Position numbers and translations under genes: made by a program
The notes under the pieces: generated by a model
What the model was told of the DNA's origin: nothing
The model's input: the letters and a program-made list of their open reading frames with translations, nothing else
Databases searched by the model: none
In this document: positions 12,849-18,684 of the stretch, in pieces
Layout of the letters: each line of letters opens with the position of its first letter
Position numbering within the stretch: the first letter of the stretch is position 1
Virus record (IMG/VR): IMGVR_UViG_3300010373_000457
Coordinates: 1-22,507 of that record
Strand: one strand, 5' to 3'
Origin: a virus
DNA length: 22,507 nucleotides

Positions 12849-13403
12849 ATGCCGATTGAAAATGAACGGAAGTACGTCCTTCGCCTGAATACATCCGAAA
12901 AAAAAATCAGTGAAGCATCTGACTTCATGGAAGATATTGAGCAAGTGTACATCATGGTTGGCAAGAAACAGTCGGCTCGTATCCGTCTCATTCGCCTGTT
13001 CAGACCCGACAATTGGGTTGAATTCAAATATACCTTTACCTATAAGCAAGATGTGGGCAAGAAAACCGTGGAGGTTGAAACTCCATTAGACCCGCAGGAC
13101 TACCTTATGCTGAAGAAGGACGCTATCTTGAAGTTCAGGAAGCGGAGGTATAAGATTGGTGGTTGGGAAATTGACTTTTTCATTGATGGTGCGCCCGGTG
13201 AGATTTGTAAAACTTACTTCGTCCAAGCTGAAATCGAACTTCCCGAACACAGGAGGAAACCAAAAGAGATTCATCCTCTGGTTAAGGAAAACTTGCTTCA
13301 TGCAGTGAAGCGCGGAGATGGTCGTTTTTCTAGTAAAAAGCTGGGTGATATGAAGTATGCCCGGCGTCTGTTGCAATCCTTGTTGTTGGAGACGAAAGTA
13401 TGA
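12849..13403 (+). CDS. CYTH-domain protein (triphosphate tunnel metalloenzyme-like)
   Basis: This 184-residue protein carries the CYTH signature ExExK near the N-terminus (IENERKYVL, Glu4, Glu6, Lys8). Alternating charged strands typical of the triphosphate tunnel fold follow: ARIRLIR (about 43-49), VEFKYTFTY (57-65), WEIDFFID (about 108-115) and VQAEIELP (about 125-132). Family members hydrolyse inorganic triphosphate, thiamine triphosphate or RNA 5'-triphosphates, or make cAMP; the substrate is not determined here. GGAGGT lies seven bases before the ATG. The stop overlaps the ferritin-like start (ATGA at 13400-13403), so the two are translationally coupled. It starts divergently from terminase. 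No convincing promoter is seen in the 80-base gap on this strand. Confidence 0.82.
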   Translation: MPIENERKYVLRLNTSEKKISEASDFMEDIEQVYIMVGKKQSARIRLIRLFRPDNWVEFKYTFTYKQDVGKKTVEVETPLDPQDYLMLKKDAILKFRKRRYKIGGWEIDFFIDGAPGEICKTYFVQAEIELPEHRRKPKEIHPLVKENLLHAVKRGDGRFSSKKLGDMKYARRLLQSLLLETKV

Positions 13404-13903
13404 ATGATCAGATGAAAAATCACATCCAAATGAAGGTGCAAGCAGCGGAGGACTCCCTGCAAGACCTTGCGCCGGAAATGGTTAGAGAGCTTCAAAACGT
13501 GCTGATGCATGAGCGCAAGCATTTTAACTTCTATCTCCAGTCCTCCCTGGAGATTCGCGGCATGGAGAGACTTTATCTCAAGCCGCTTCTTGAGAAGGAA
13601 ATGGCTGGCGAACTGGAACACATCCGCATGTTCGGCGATAAAATTGTCGCCCTTGGCGGCAAGCCCACCGACGCCGCTCACGACTTCTGTCTTAGTCGTC
13701 TTGGTGAAGCTCTAAGCGCCCATACCATCTTATTGAAAGCCGTGAAGATGGAGCGAGAAGTCTTGGTTGTCTACCACGCACTTTATCCCAAGGCTGAGAA
13801 GTTTGCCGAAGCCTTCAATGATATGTCCATCGTCCTTATGCTAGAGGATAACATCGAGCATACTACGGCAGATGTTGAAGAGATGGAGAAGATCCTTGGC
13901 TAA
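13400..13903 (+). CDS. Ferritin-like four-helix protein
   Basis: This 167-residue, nearly all-helical protein has the layout of the ferritin-like superfamily. It has Glu38 in a first helix (HERKHFNFYL), ELEH in the second (Glu71, His74), a Glu in the third (Glu118 or Glu120 in KMEREVLVVYHAL), and a fourth helix with LEDNIEH (Glu149, Glu153, His154). These are plausible diiron ligands, though the last ExxH spacing is not canonical. It could store or oxidise iron, or act as a structural or oxidative-stress protein. The start overlaps the CYTH stop by four bases. It is followed by the long hairpin at 13911-13963 in front of the next gene. Confidence 0.75.
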   Translation: MNDQMKNHIQMKVQAAEDSLQDLAPEMVRELQNVLMHERKHFNFYLQSSLEIRGMERLYLKPLLEKEMAGELEHIRMFGDKIVALGGKPTDAAHDFCLSRLGEALSAHTILLKAVKMEREVLVVYHALYPKAEKFAEAFNDMSIVLMLEDNIEHTTADVEEMEKILG

Positions 13904-13910
13904 TCAAGAA

Positions 13911-13963
13911 TTGGGTTCCCTCCACTATATTACCATAACGGTAATTCAGTTGAGGGAACCCAA
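13911..13963 (+). promoter_or_regulatory. Long hairpin sequestering the ribosome binding site of the next gene
   Basis: A 12-base perfect inverted repeat (13911-13922 with 13952-13963) encloses a further 3-base pairing (13924-13926 with 13948-13950) and a 6-base inverted repeat ATTACC/GGTAAT (13929-13934 with 13940-13945) closed by a 5-base loop. The right outer arm contains the only Shine-Dalgarno sequence (GAGGG, 13952-13956) and the A of the start codon at 13963. There is no T-run, so it is not an intrinsic terminator. In an mRNA read through from the ferritin-like gene, the fold would mask initiation. Confidence 0.8.
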
Positions 13964-14808
13964 TGCCTTTCTACCAGAACGTATTCGACAACGACTTCAT
14001 CGGGCATCTTCTTCTTGAAGACAGGCAGTACGTCCTTGACTTCAAGGTGCCCGCAAACAAGAACAAGACCATCTACGCCTATGCGTGGGCGGTGCCGCCG
14101 TACAACACGGTTGGCAACACCTCTTTGACCATCAACTACTCGATTGACGCTGGTGCCACTTGGTACTCATTTAACGTCACATTGACTTCTGGTTCGGCGC
14201 AAACCGCCGCCCAGGTCGTCGCTGACCTGAATGGTGATCAGAACTTTGCCTCCCTGTTCACGGCAATTGCTGTTCAATTAGGGGATCAGTCGTACCGTTT
14301 GATGATCCAAGCAAACTCCACCCAGAGAGAGCGCTTCAAGTTCTACATTTCCAATACCGGCGCAGAAACCGTTCTCAGGTTCAACGCAATGGCTGGTGTG
14401 GCACAGTTGCCGGCTTACTTCGACAGACATACCATCGCCAATTTCCAGGCTCACGGTCCTGGCGGCGATAATACCTACCCAGATTCCTTGGGTACACTGG
14501 TGAAGTTGAATCAGCCAACAGATAATTGGTATATTACTAATGCCGGCTTGAGTACAACGGCATCAGCGGATTGGCAGCTTCTTCGTGGGCGTTCCAGGGC
14601 ATTTATGTTCCAGAACATCGCCACGGACTCTGGAAACAGCAACCGCATTACTTCAATCATTGAGTATCCGGCAGGCGCACAGGCGGGAGATTTGGCAAAG
14701 AAGACCGAGTATGTTTACAGCAGCGGGAACACAACCACTCAGCCAAACTACACCTTCGAGATTCCTTATGTCTTGCAGGCGTCTGACTTGACCACGATCC
14801 CAACGTAA
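13963..14808 (+). CDS. Unrecognised beta-rich protein, possible virion surface or decoration protein
   Basis: This 281-residue protein has a beta-strand-rich, Thr, Ser, Asn and Tyr rich composition with few Lys or Cys. The pattern is common in phage structural, decoration or fibre-associated proteins. Segments such as TSLTINYSIDAGATWYSFNV and the C-terminal NYTFEIPYVLQASDLTTIP suggest immunoglobulin-like or jelly-roll strands. No signal peptide, membrane segment or catalytic motif is seen. The ATG is the only sensible start and its GAGGG ribosome binding site lies in the right arm of the hairpin at 13911-13963. Structural function is inferred from composition and from the tight translation control expected for an abundant or late product. 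Confidence 0.7.
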   Translation: MPFYQNVFDNDFIGHLLLEDRQYVLDFKVPANKNKTIYAYAWAVPPYNTVGNTSLTINYSIDAGATWYSFNVTLTSGSAQTAAQVVADLNGDQNFASLFTAIAVQLGDQSYRLMIQANSTQRERFKFYISNTGAETVLRFNAMAGVAQLPAYFDRHTIANFQAHGPGGDNTYPDSLGTLVKLNQPTDNWYITNAGLSTTASADWQLLRGRSRAFMFQNIATDSGNSNRITSIIEYPAGAQAGDLAKKTEYVYSSGNTTTQPNYTFEIPYVLQASDLTTIPT

Positions 14809-14837
14809 TAAGGTTGTCAAATTTAGTGCCATGATGA

Positions 14838-14844
14838 CTAAATA
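14838..14844 (+). promoter_or_regulatory. Late promoter CTAAATA upstream of 14880
   Basis: An exact CTAAATA followed by CGGG lies 35 bases before the ATG at 14880 in a 71-base gap. The predicted leader of about 30 bases contains AGGGAGG at the normal Shine-Dalgarno distance. Unlike the terminase-type copies, this one gives an ordinary leadered mRNA. Confidence 0.65.
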
Positions 14845-14879
14845 CGGGTGGCAGCTATCTTTGACACAGGGAGGCACTT

Positions 14880-15449
14880 ATGGCTGATGATGTTAAGATT
14901 GAACACAATACAGACCCACAGGGTCGCCGCGTCGAAACTCGCGTTTACGAAACCGTTGTGGACGGCAAGAAGGAGCGTGTAGTTGAAACGCATGTTGAGC
15001 AAATCCCGATGGTACTTTCGGAACGTGTTGTCGAGGAGATTGCTCCCGTTGTCACCACCCGCAAGAAAGAAACCTACAAGGACGGCAAGGTAGTTGACAG
15101 CCATGTCGAGGAACTCGACAAGGGCACGATGAAGATGGTTCCTGCGGCAAAGCCACAGGAAAGCCTTCTCACGAAGGACGATCTTATGAACGCCATTCGT
15201 GAAGTTGTTAACGCCCGCGAACAGGCACCACGCGAGGTTAAACCTGTTGCCAAAACCGTTGCTCCGGTTGTTGTTGCCCCTGAACCAGAAAAGGAAGAAG
15301 CTCCAGTTGTTGTCCAGCCAAAGAAGGCTTCTCCAGTTGTTGCGGCTGGTAGCAAGATTTGGGAACTGGTCGAGGTTGGTGCTTATGTAGTTTTGTCTGG
15401 TGAACTGGCATTTTGCCTGTATCAACTTGTACTGAAGAACTGGCTATGA
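14880..15449 (+). CDS. Lys/Val/Pro-rich protein with C-terminal membrane segment
   Basis: No family is recognised. The 189 residues begin with a charged beta-like segment containing related VETRVYETVVDGKKE and VVETHVEQIP stretches (about 18-42). A Pro, Ala, Val and Lys-rich spacer follows (about 115-155; APVVVAPEPEKEEAPVVV, then VQPKKASPVV). The C-terminal about 28 residues include a hydrophobic stretch (VGAYVVLSGELAFCLYQLVL) that could span a membrane. A C-tail anchored protein, or a Pro-Lys spacer reaching from the membrane as in some spanin or TonB-like proteins, are options. AGGGAGG precedes the ATG and CTAAATA lies upstream. Its stop overlaps the next start (ATGA at 15446-15449). Confidence 0.65.
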   Translation: MADDVKIEHNTDPQGRRVETRVYETVVDGKKERVVETHVEQIPMVLSERVVEEIAPVVTTRKKETYKDGKVVDSHVEELDKGTMKMVPAAKPQESLLTKDDLMNAIREVVNAREQAPREVKPVAKTVAPVVVAPEPEKEEAPVVVQPKKASPVVAAGSKIWELVEVGAYVVLSGELAFCLYQLVLKNWL

Positions 15450-15691
15450 GTGAAGACGCCGTACTGATTGCAGTGGATCAGAATCCGCCAAAGGCTCCCG
15501 CAAAGGAGCCTTTGGTGGCTGGTGACTGTAAGTTACATGACCCCCAACATCAAGAGGTGAAGCTGCCAGCAGAGCCGGCAGTACCACCTATATCAAAACC
15601 CGAACCTTTGCCGGCAGCGCCACCGGAGGCTAAGCCAGAACCAAAAAGGGTGCTTAGACCCTGGTACGAAATGCTCGATAGCAGGAGATAA
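15446..15691 (+). CDS. Small Pro-rich protein, unknown function
   Basis: This 81-residue protein is very rich in Pro, Ala, Glu and Lys, with repeated KPEP/PEPK-like stretches, and is probably disordered. The ATG at 15446 is chosen because it overlaps the stop of the preceding gene (ATGA), the same coupling as elsewhere in this cluster; an in-frame start 33 bases earlier would overlap more. Its Pro-Lys composition resembles the spacer of the upstream membrane-anchored protein, so the pair may act together. A strong terminator follows at once. Confidence 0.6.
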   Translation: MSEDAVLIAVDQNPPKAPAKEPLVAGDCKLHDPQHQEVKLPAEPAVPPISKPEPLPAAPPEAKPEPKRVLRPWYEMLDSRR

Positions 15692-15692
15692 G

Positions 15693-15716
15693 CCCCGCCC
15701 CTTGGCGGGGTTTTTT
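15693..15716 (+). terminator. Intrinsic terminator
   Basis: CCCCGCC (15693-15699) and GGCGGGG (15704-15710) form a 7-base GC-only stem with loop CCTT, followed by six T (15711-15716). It closes the plus-strand operon two bases after the stop codon at 15691. Confidence 0.95.
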
Positions 15717-15732
15717 ATTGGAAAGGAAAGTC

Positions 15733-17262
15733 ATGAAGAAGATTGTCGCAGTCGTAGGGGGATTCTGTGTGGTCCTCCTGTCTCTCTTGGTTCTTTCTAC
15801 CAAGGCTCCCCAAGTTGTACCACCATTCCAACAGGTTATTCCGTCTCCCCAGCAGAGATATCCTGCGAAACCTAATTTGACAAATACGTTCCCAGGATAT
15901 CAGGACTACGCCACCATCCAGAGGCAGCTAGAGGAGTGGAAGACCCAGGCTCCAGGGCTGGTAGAAACCGGCACCTATGGCACGTCTTCTAGGGGCAGGC
16001 AGTTGTCCTATATCCGTGTCACCAATTTGTTTGACCCAACCCCCAAGAAAAAGGTTTTAATCACCGCTTGCATCCACGGCAATGAACCTTTAGCTTGCAG
16101 TACCACGATGGGTTTCATCGGCACCATGTTGTCTTCTTACACAACTGACCCGGAAGTAACCGAACTCATCAACACCAGAGACATCTATTTCGTGCCAGTG
16201 GTATGCCCCGACTCTTATCCCCATAGTCGTCACTGCGATGGCGTAGATCCCAACCGGAACTTCCCAACAGGTCCACAGGATTCCAAGAGATCCGTTGCAC
16301 CCTTGGATGCCATTCAGAAGTGGTTCCTTCAGATCAGGTTTAATGCGGCGATCTCTGGTCACACCTTTGGGCGAGTGTATCTGAGTCCCTATGGCGATCA
16401 AAATGCACCATGTCCCAATGAAGCAGATTACGTCCGCGTCCTGGGAAAGATGCAAAGTCTAAGCCACTATAACAGAATGCGCGCCTGTCAGGTATACGGG
16501 CGTCCGATCTATGGCTCGGAAGTTGACTGGTATTACCGTAATGGTGCCTTCTCCATCGTGTGCGAATATGGAACCCATCAACAGATCCCATCCATGTCGG
16601 ATACTAAGACGGAGTTTGATAGAACCTACAGGGCTACCTTGATCTTTATCAGGGAAGCACCACTGGTGATAGGGCAACAGCAGAGTCCTTTTTTTCAGCC
16701 ATCCAATTCCCTGCATAGCCGGAACATTCCGCGTATACCTAATACGCCAGTAGCTCCATCTATGCCCAGGAGAACCCCACCTCCGCCACCGATGATGCAG
16801 CCGCCAGCTATGCCTCATTCACACATGCTGCCTTTGCCGCCGCCCATAATGCCACCACGCAATTCTGCCAATCCAATGAAACCGTGGAGTTCAATGCTGC
16901 CCTTCCCGCCAGGCGTACCGCATCCGGGTATTCCAAACTTATGCGGCTTGGAATCGTTCAAGTATGACTATTCCTTCTTGAATGGCGATGAAGTGACAGG
17001 GCTTTTCCGTCCAGCAGCCACTGTTGATGTACTGAGTGCTTCCGAAGAAACTCATCTCCGCGTTATGGGTATGCCCACAACAAACAACATCGCAACCTCG
17101 CGATTTGGCGAGCTTAATGGCACGTTCCTTGATGTGTTCCGAACACCTCAAGTAACTCTTGCTGCTATGCTTTGCCGCCCTCGCAATGTAATGCTCGTCC
17201 CTGAAAAGAAGACTGTCCAGCTTTTGCAGGAGCCAGTAGATCATGTCACCAATCCACGTTAA
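15733..17262 (+). CDS. Exported M14-family zinc carboxypeptidase with Pro-rich tail
   Basis: This 509-residue protein starts at the ATG at 15733 behind AAGGAA. Residues 4-22 form an N-terminal signal peptide or anchor. The M14 catalytic domain (about 55-310) shows zinc ligands His115 and Glu118 (CIHGNEP), the substrate-binding DPNRNF motif (172-177), a third ligand His210 (ISGH) and the catalytic Glu278 (CEYG). Such enzymes remove C-terminal residues from peptides or cleave peptidoglycan stems. Residues about 320-400 are rich in Pro and Met (PPPPPMMQPP). The last 107 residues (403-509) are read antisense to the metallophosphoesterase gene and have no visible family features. It follows directly behind a terminator, with no clear promoter of its own in the short gap. 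Confidence 0.88.
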   Translation: MKKIVAVVGGFCVVLLSLLVLSTKAPQVVPPFQQVIPSPQQRYPAKPNLTNTFPGYQDYATIQRQLEEWKTQAPGLVETGTYGTSSRGRQLSYIRVTNLFDPTPKKKVLITACIHGNEPLACSTTMGFIGTMLSSYTTDPEVTELINTRDIYFVPVVCPDSYPHSRHCDGVDPNRNFPTGPQDSKRSVAPLDAIQKWFLQIRFNAAISGHTFGRVYLSPYGDQNAPCPNEADYVRVLGKMQSLSHYNRMRACQVYGRPIYGSEVDWYYRNGAFSIVCEYGTHQQIPSMSDTKTEFDRTYRATLIFIREAPLVIGQQQSPFFQPSNSLHSRNIPRIPNTPVAPSMPRRTPPPPPMMQPPAMPHSHMLPLPPPIMPPRNSANPMKPWSSMLPFPPGVPHPGIPNLCGLESFKYDYSFLNGDEVTGLFRPAATVDVLSASEETHLRVMGMPTTNNIATSRFGELNGTFLDVFRTPQVTLAAMLCRPRNVMLVPEKKTVQLLQEPVDHVTNPR

Positions 17263-17631
17263 GACGGGATGGTTGTCAATGAATTCATCAAAGATATGAC
17301 CGTGGAGTATCAACACCTTCTTACCGCCACTGACGAACTCATAGTTATTCACTACCGTCAGTCCAAGAAGGTGTGATATTACCTCGGCGGGACCATCGTG
17401 ATTACCGACCACCCATACAACTTCCATTTTGTCAGAAATCTTCCTCAGTCTAGATAAGATGCGCCAGTGGTGTTTTTCTAATCTGCGAAAATCCATCGAG
17501 TCAAAGACATCTCCATTTAGAATGAGTCGTGTGCTGCGGCTTTCGATGTTCTCAAGGAACGCTTCAAGCATCTTGGCTTGACAGCAATCACTACCTAAAT
17601 GGATGTCCGATATGATCGTGGTGGTGTCCAT
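16939..17631 (-). CDS. LpxH-like metallophosphoesterase
   Basis: This 230-residue calcineurin-like phosphoesterase has all metal-binding blocks: SDIHLG (Asp9, His11), LNGDVFD (Asp41), VGNHDG (Asn77, His78), ILHGHIFDEF (His110) and CGHTHN (His187, His189). The HGHIFDEF block followed by a hydrophobic, Trp-rich helix (WIGDMIYWLLQKLDSLLF, about 126-143) is typical of UDP-2,3-diacylglucosamine hydrolase relatives (COG2908) that act on a lipid A precursor at the inner membrane. Lipid A or another phospholipid-like substrate is therefore plausible but not proven. CTAAATA lies exactly five bases before the ATG and no Shine-Dalgarno sequence is seen. Its 3' 324 bases are antisense to the carboxypeptidase tail. 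Confidence 0.88.
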   Translation of the reverse strand: MDTTTIISDIHLGSDCCQAKMLEAFLENIESRSTRLILNGDVFDSMDFRRLEKHHWRILSRLRKISDKMEVVWVVGNHDGPAEVISHLLGLTVVNNYEFVSGGKKVLILHGHIFDEFIDNHPVLTWIGDMIYWLLQKLDSLLFRDEHYIARAAKHSSKSYLRCSEHIKERAIKLAKSRGCDVVCCGHTHNAEMSFFGSTQYINSGCWTEKPCHFIAIQEGIVILERFQAA

Positions 17632-17636
17632 AATTG

Positions 17637-17643
17637 TATTTAG
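17637..17643 (-). promoter_or_regulatory. Late promoter CTAAATA five bases before the phosphoesterase ATG (leaderless)
   Basis: An exact CTAAATA is followed by CAATT and the ATG at 17631. No Shine-Dalgarno sequence exists upstream. The predicted transcription start is the A of the start codon. It is divergent from the sigma70 promoter at 17693. Confidence 0.62.
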
Positions 17644-17692
17644 GGGGCGGGCGACCCTGAAAAGTCATCTACTTGCGACTTTCATATTCCAT

Positions 17693-17721
17693 TTGGACTG
17701 AAAGGGAAACCGTGGTATAAT
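17693..17721 (+). promoter_or_regulatory. Sigma70-type promoter for the DUF3846/zinc-protein operon
   Basis: TTGGAC (17693-17698), a 17-base spacer and a consensus TATAAT (17716-17721) are followed by AGAGGAGG and the ATG at 17743. The leader would be about 15 bases. This is a host-type early promoter, unlike the CTAAATA elements of the head genes. Confidence 0.85.
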
Positions 17722-17742
17722 GGAAATAGAGGAGGCACTCAT

Positions 17743-18051
17743 ATGGCTAGACTGATCAAATACAGCGGAGAAACCGTTGAAGTTCACCCTGCCGATGGCT
17801 CCAATTGTTTCTCTCTCCATGAGCTTCAAAGACACGTTGATGGCTACATCGAGATCGTTCGTTGTCGGTTTCCGGTTCGACGTGGAGATAATCCTCTTCT
17901 CCTTGTGAATGAGGAGGGACGGCTTCATCACCTGCCCATCAATGAAGATGCATCTCACATGGCTGGCGTTGTACTGGTGGGAAATGTTCTACACCTAACG
18001 CCGAAGGAGTGGCACGCTACCATGCAACGTGAGGACGACGTAGATGTTTGA
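17743..18051 (+). CDS. DUF3846-like protein
   Basis: This 102-residue protein has a layout that fits DUF3846: an N-terminal strand plus FSLHELQRHVDGYIEIVRC (about 23-41), then NPLLLVNEEGRLHHLPIN (about 50-67) and a GVVLVGNVLHL strand (about 75-85). Members are common in phages and plasmids, and I do not know a biochemical function. A consensus TATAAT promoter and a strong AGAGGAGG ribosome binding site precede it. The stop overlaps the next gene by eight bases. The promoter type suggests early expression. Confidence 0.75.
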   Translation: MARLIKYSGETVEVHPADGSNCFSLHELQRHVDGYIEIVRCRFPVRRGDNPLLLVNEEGRLHHLPINEDASHMAGVVLVGNVLHLTPKEWHATMQREDDVDV

Positions 18052-18328
18052 AGTTCCCAATGACCGCATTCAGGAATTTTATGAGTTCTGGCGTAAAGCC
18101 CACTGCCCCAGATGCAATGCGGTCAACTGGATTTACGACAGTCATTCCCAAAGACACTATCCCGACATCCGTGATGGGGTAAAGTGCCATGCCTGTACTC
18201 ACTTATTCTGGACAGGTGAGAAAAGCGAGTTCCTCATTCGTTATGGGGGTGAGCTTGAGGAACATTCCCTGGATACGATTTTGGAGGAATACTTTGACTA
18301 CAACGAAGGAAAACCAAACCCCGATTAA
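18044..18328 (+). CDS. Small zinc-ribbon protein
   Basis: This 94-residue protein has two CxxC knuckles, CPRC at about residues 21-24 and CHAC at 48-51, separated by 23 residues with aromatic positions (NWIYDSH, HLFWTGE). That is the pattern of a zinc ribbon. The C-terminal third is acidic and helical. It may bind nucleic acid or a protein such as host RNA polymerase; neither can be assigned. Its ATG lies within the end of the DUF3846-like gene (8-base overlap), so the two are coupled under the sigma70 promoter at 17693. Confidence 0.75.
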   Translation: MFEVPNDRIQEFYEFWRKAHCPRCNAVNWIYDSHSQRHYPDIRDGVKCHACTHLFWTGEKSEFLIRYGGELEEHSLDTILEEYFDYNEGKPNPD

Positions 18329-18530
18329 GTGTGCCTTCTGGGAGCCTTATGTGGGCGAATGTGGTGAACCCACGCTACCCGAAAAGGTGTACTGCAAGAA
18401 GCACGACAAGGAAAGATGCAGTGTCTGTGGTAAACAGGCTACCACTCGCTGTGATGTGAGCGCTGGTCTGATGTGTGGCGCTCCTCTTTGTCGAGATCAT
18501 CATGTTTGTCGTTGGCATGGTGGTCTTTGA
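18294..18530 (+). CDS. Cys/His-rich small protein, probable TTG start
   Basis: No in-frame ATG gives a sensible start; the earlier ones would bury the gene deep in its neighbour. The TTG at 18294 is proposed because GGAGGAAT lies five bases upstream, giving 78 residues beginning (M)TTTKENQTPIKC. The protein has eleven Cys plus several His in patterns such as CxxCG (CSVCGKQ), CGAPLCRDHHVCRWH and YCKKHDKERC, so it probably binds one or two zinc ions in a B-box-like or treble-clef arrangement. It overlaps the zinc-ribbon gene by 35 bases. Its 3' end overlaps the convergent minus-strand gene by 92 bases. Confidence 0.6.
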   Translation: MTTTKENQTPIKCAFWEPYVGECGEPTLPEKVYCKKHDKERCSVCGKQATTRCDVSAGLMCGAPLCRDHHVCRWHGGL

Positions 18531-18684
18531 TCCTCTCCTGTAGTTCTTCTTTCCATTCCCGCCGCAACCAGCGCGTCCAGTAGCGTTTATCATCGCTATT
18601 CCAGCGTTCTTGGTCAAAACGACCGTCGCCGTCGTACTCGTACCTGACGTGAGTACGACGGCGACCTATCTGAAAATTACTCAT
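18439..18684 (-). CDS. Small His/Asp/Arg-rich protein, unknown
   Basis: This 81-residue, highly charged protein has an N-terminal Arg/Tyr/Asp part (RRRTHVRYEYDGDGRF), a Trp/Arg helix (RYWTRWLRREWKEELQER) and a His-Asp-rich tail (DHHANDKHDDLD). No family is recognised. Its ATG lies eight bases before the end of the upstream gene, in the coupling style of this region. The first 20 codons contain a 15-base perfect inverted repeat (18625-18665). The 3' 92 bases overlap the convergent Cys-rich gene, so one of the two ends may be misjudged. Confidence 0.5.
   Translation of the reverse strand: MSNFQIGRRRTHVRYEYDGDGRFDQERWNSDDKRYWTRWLRREWKEELQERIKDHHANDKHDDLDKEERHTSDQRSHHSEW
18625..18665. repeat. 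15-base perfect inverted repeat inside a coding region
   Basis: GTCGCCGTCGTACTC (18625-18639) and its exact reverse complement (18651-18665) are separated by 11 bases. It lies in the 5' part of the minus-strand 81-residue gene, a few codons after its start. The stem is GC-rich and stable, with no T-run on either side. It could be an mRNA structure that controls translation, or a protein-binding site. Confidence 0.85.

Noticed and set aside
13911-13963. Hairpin as an intrinsic terminator
   Set aside because: No run of T follows either arm; the right arm holds the ribosome binding site of the next gene instead.
17665-17958. 97-codon minus-strand frame opposite the DUF3846-like gene
   Set aside because: The plus-strand gene has a consensus promoter, a strong ribosome binding site and a family match.
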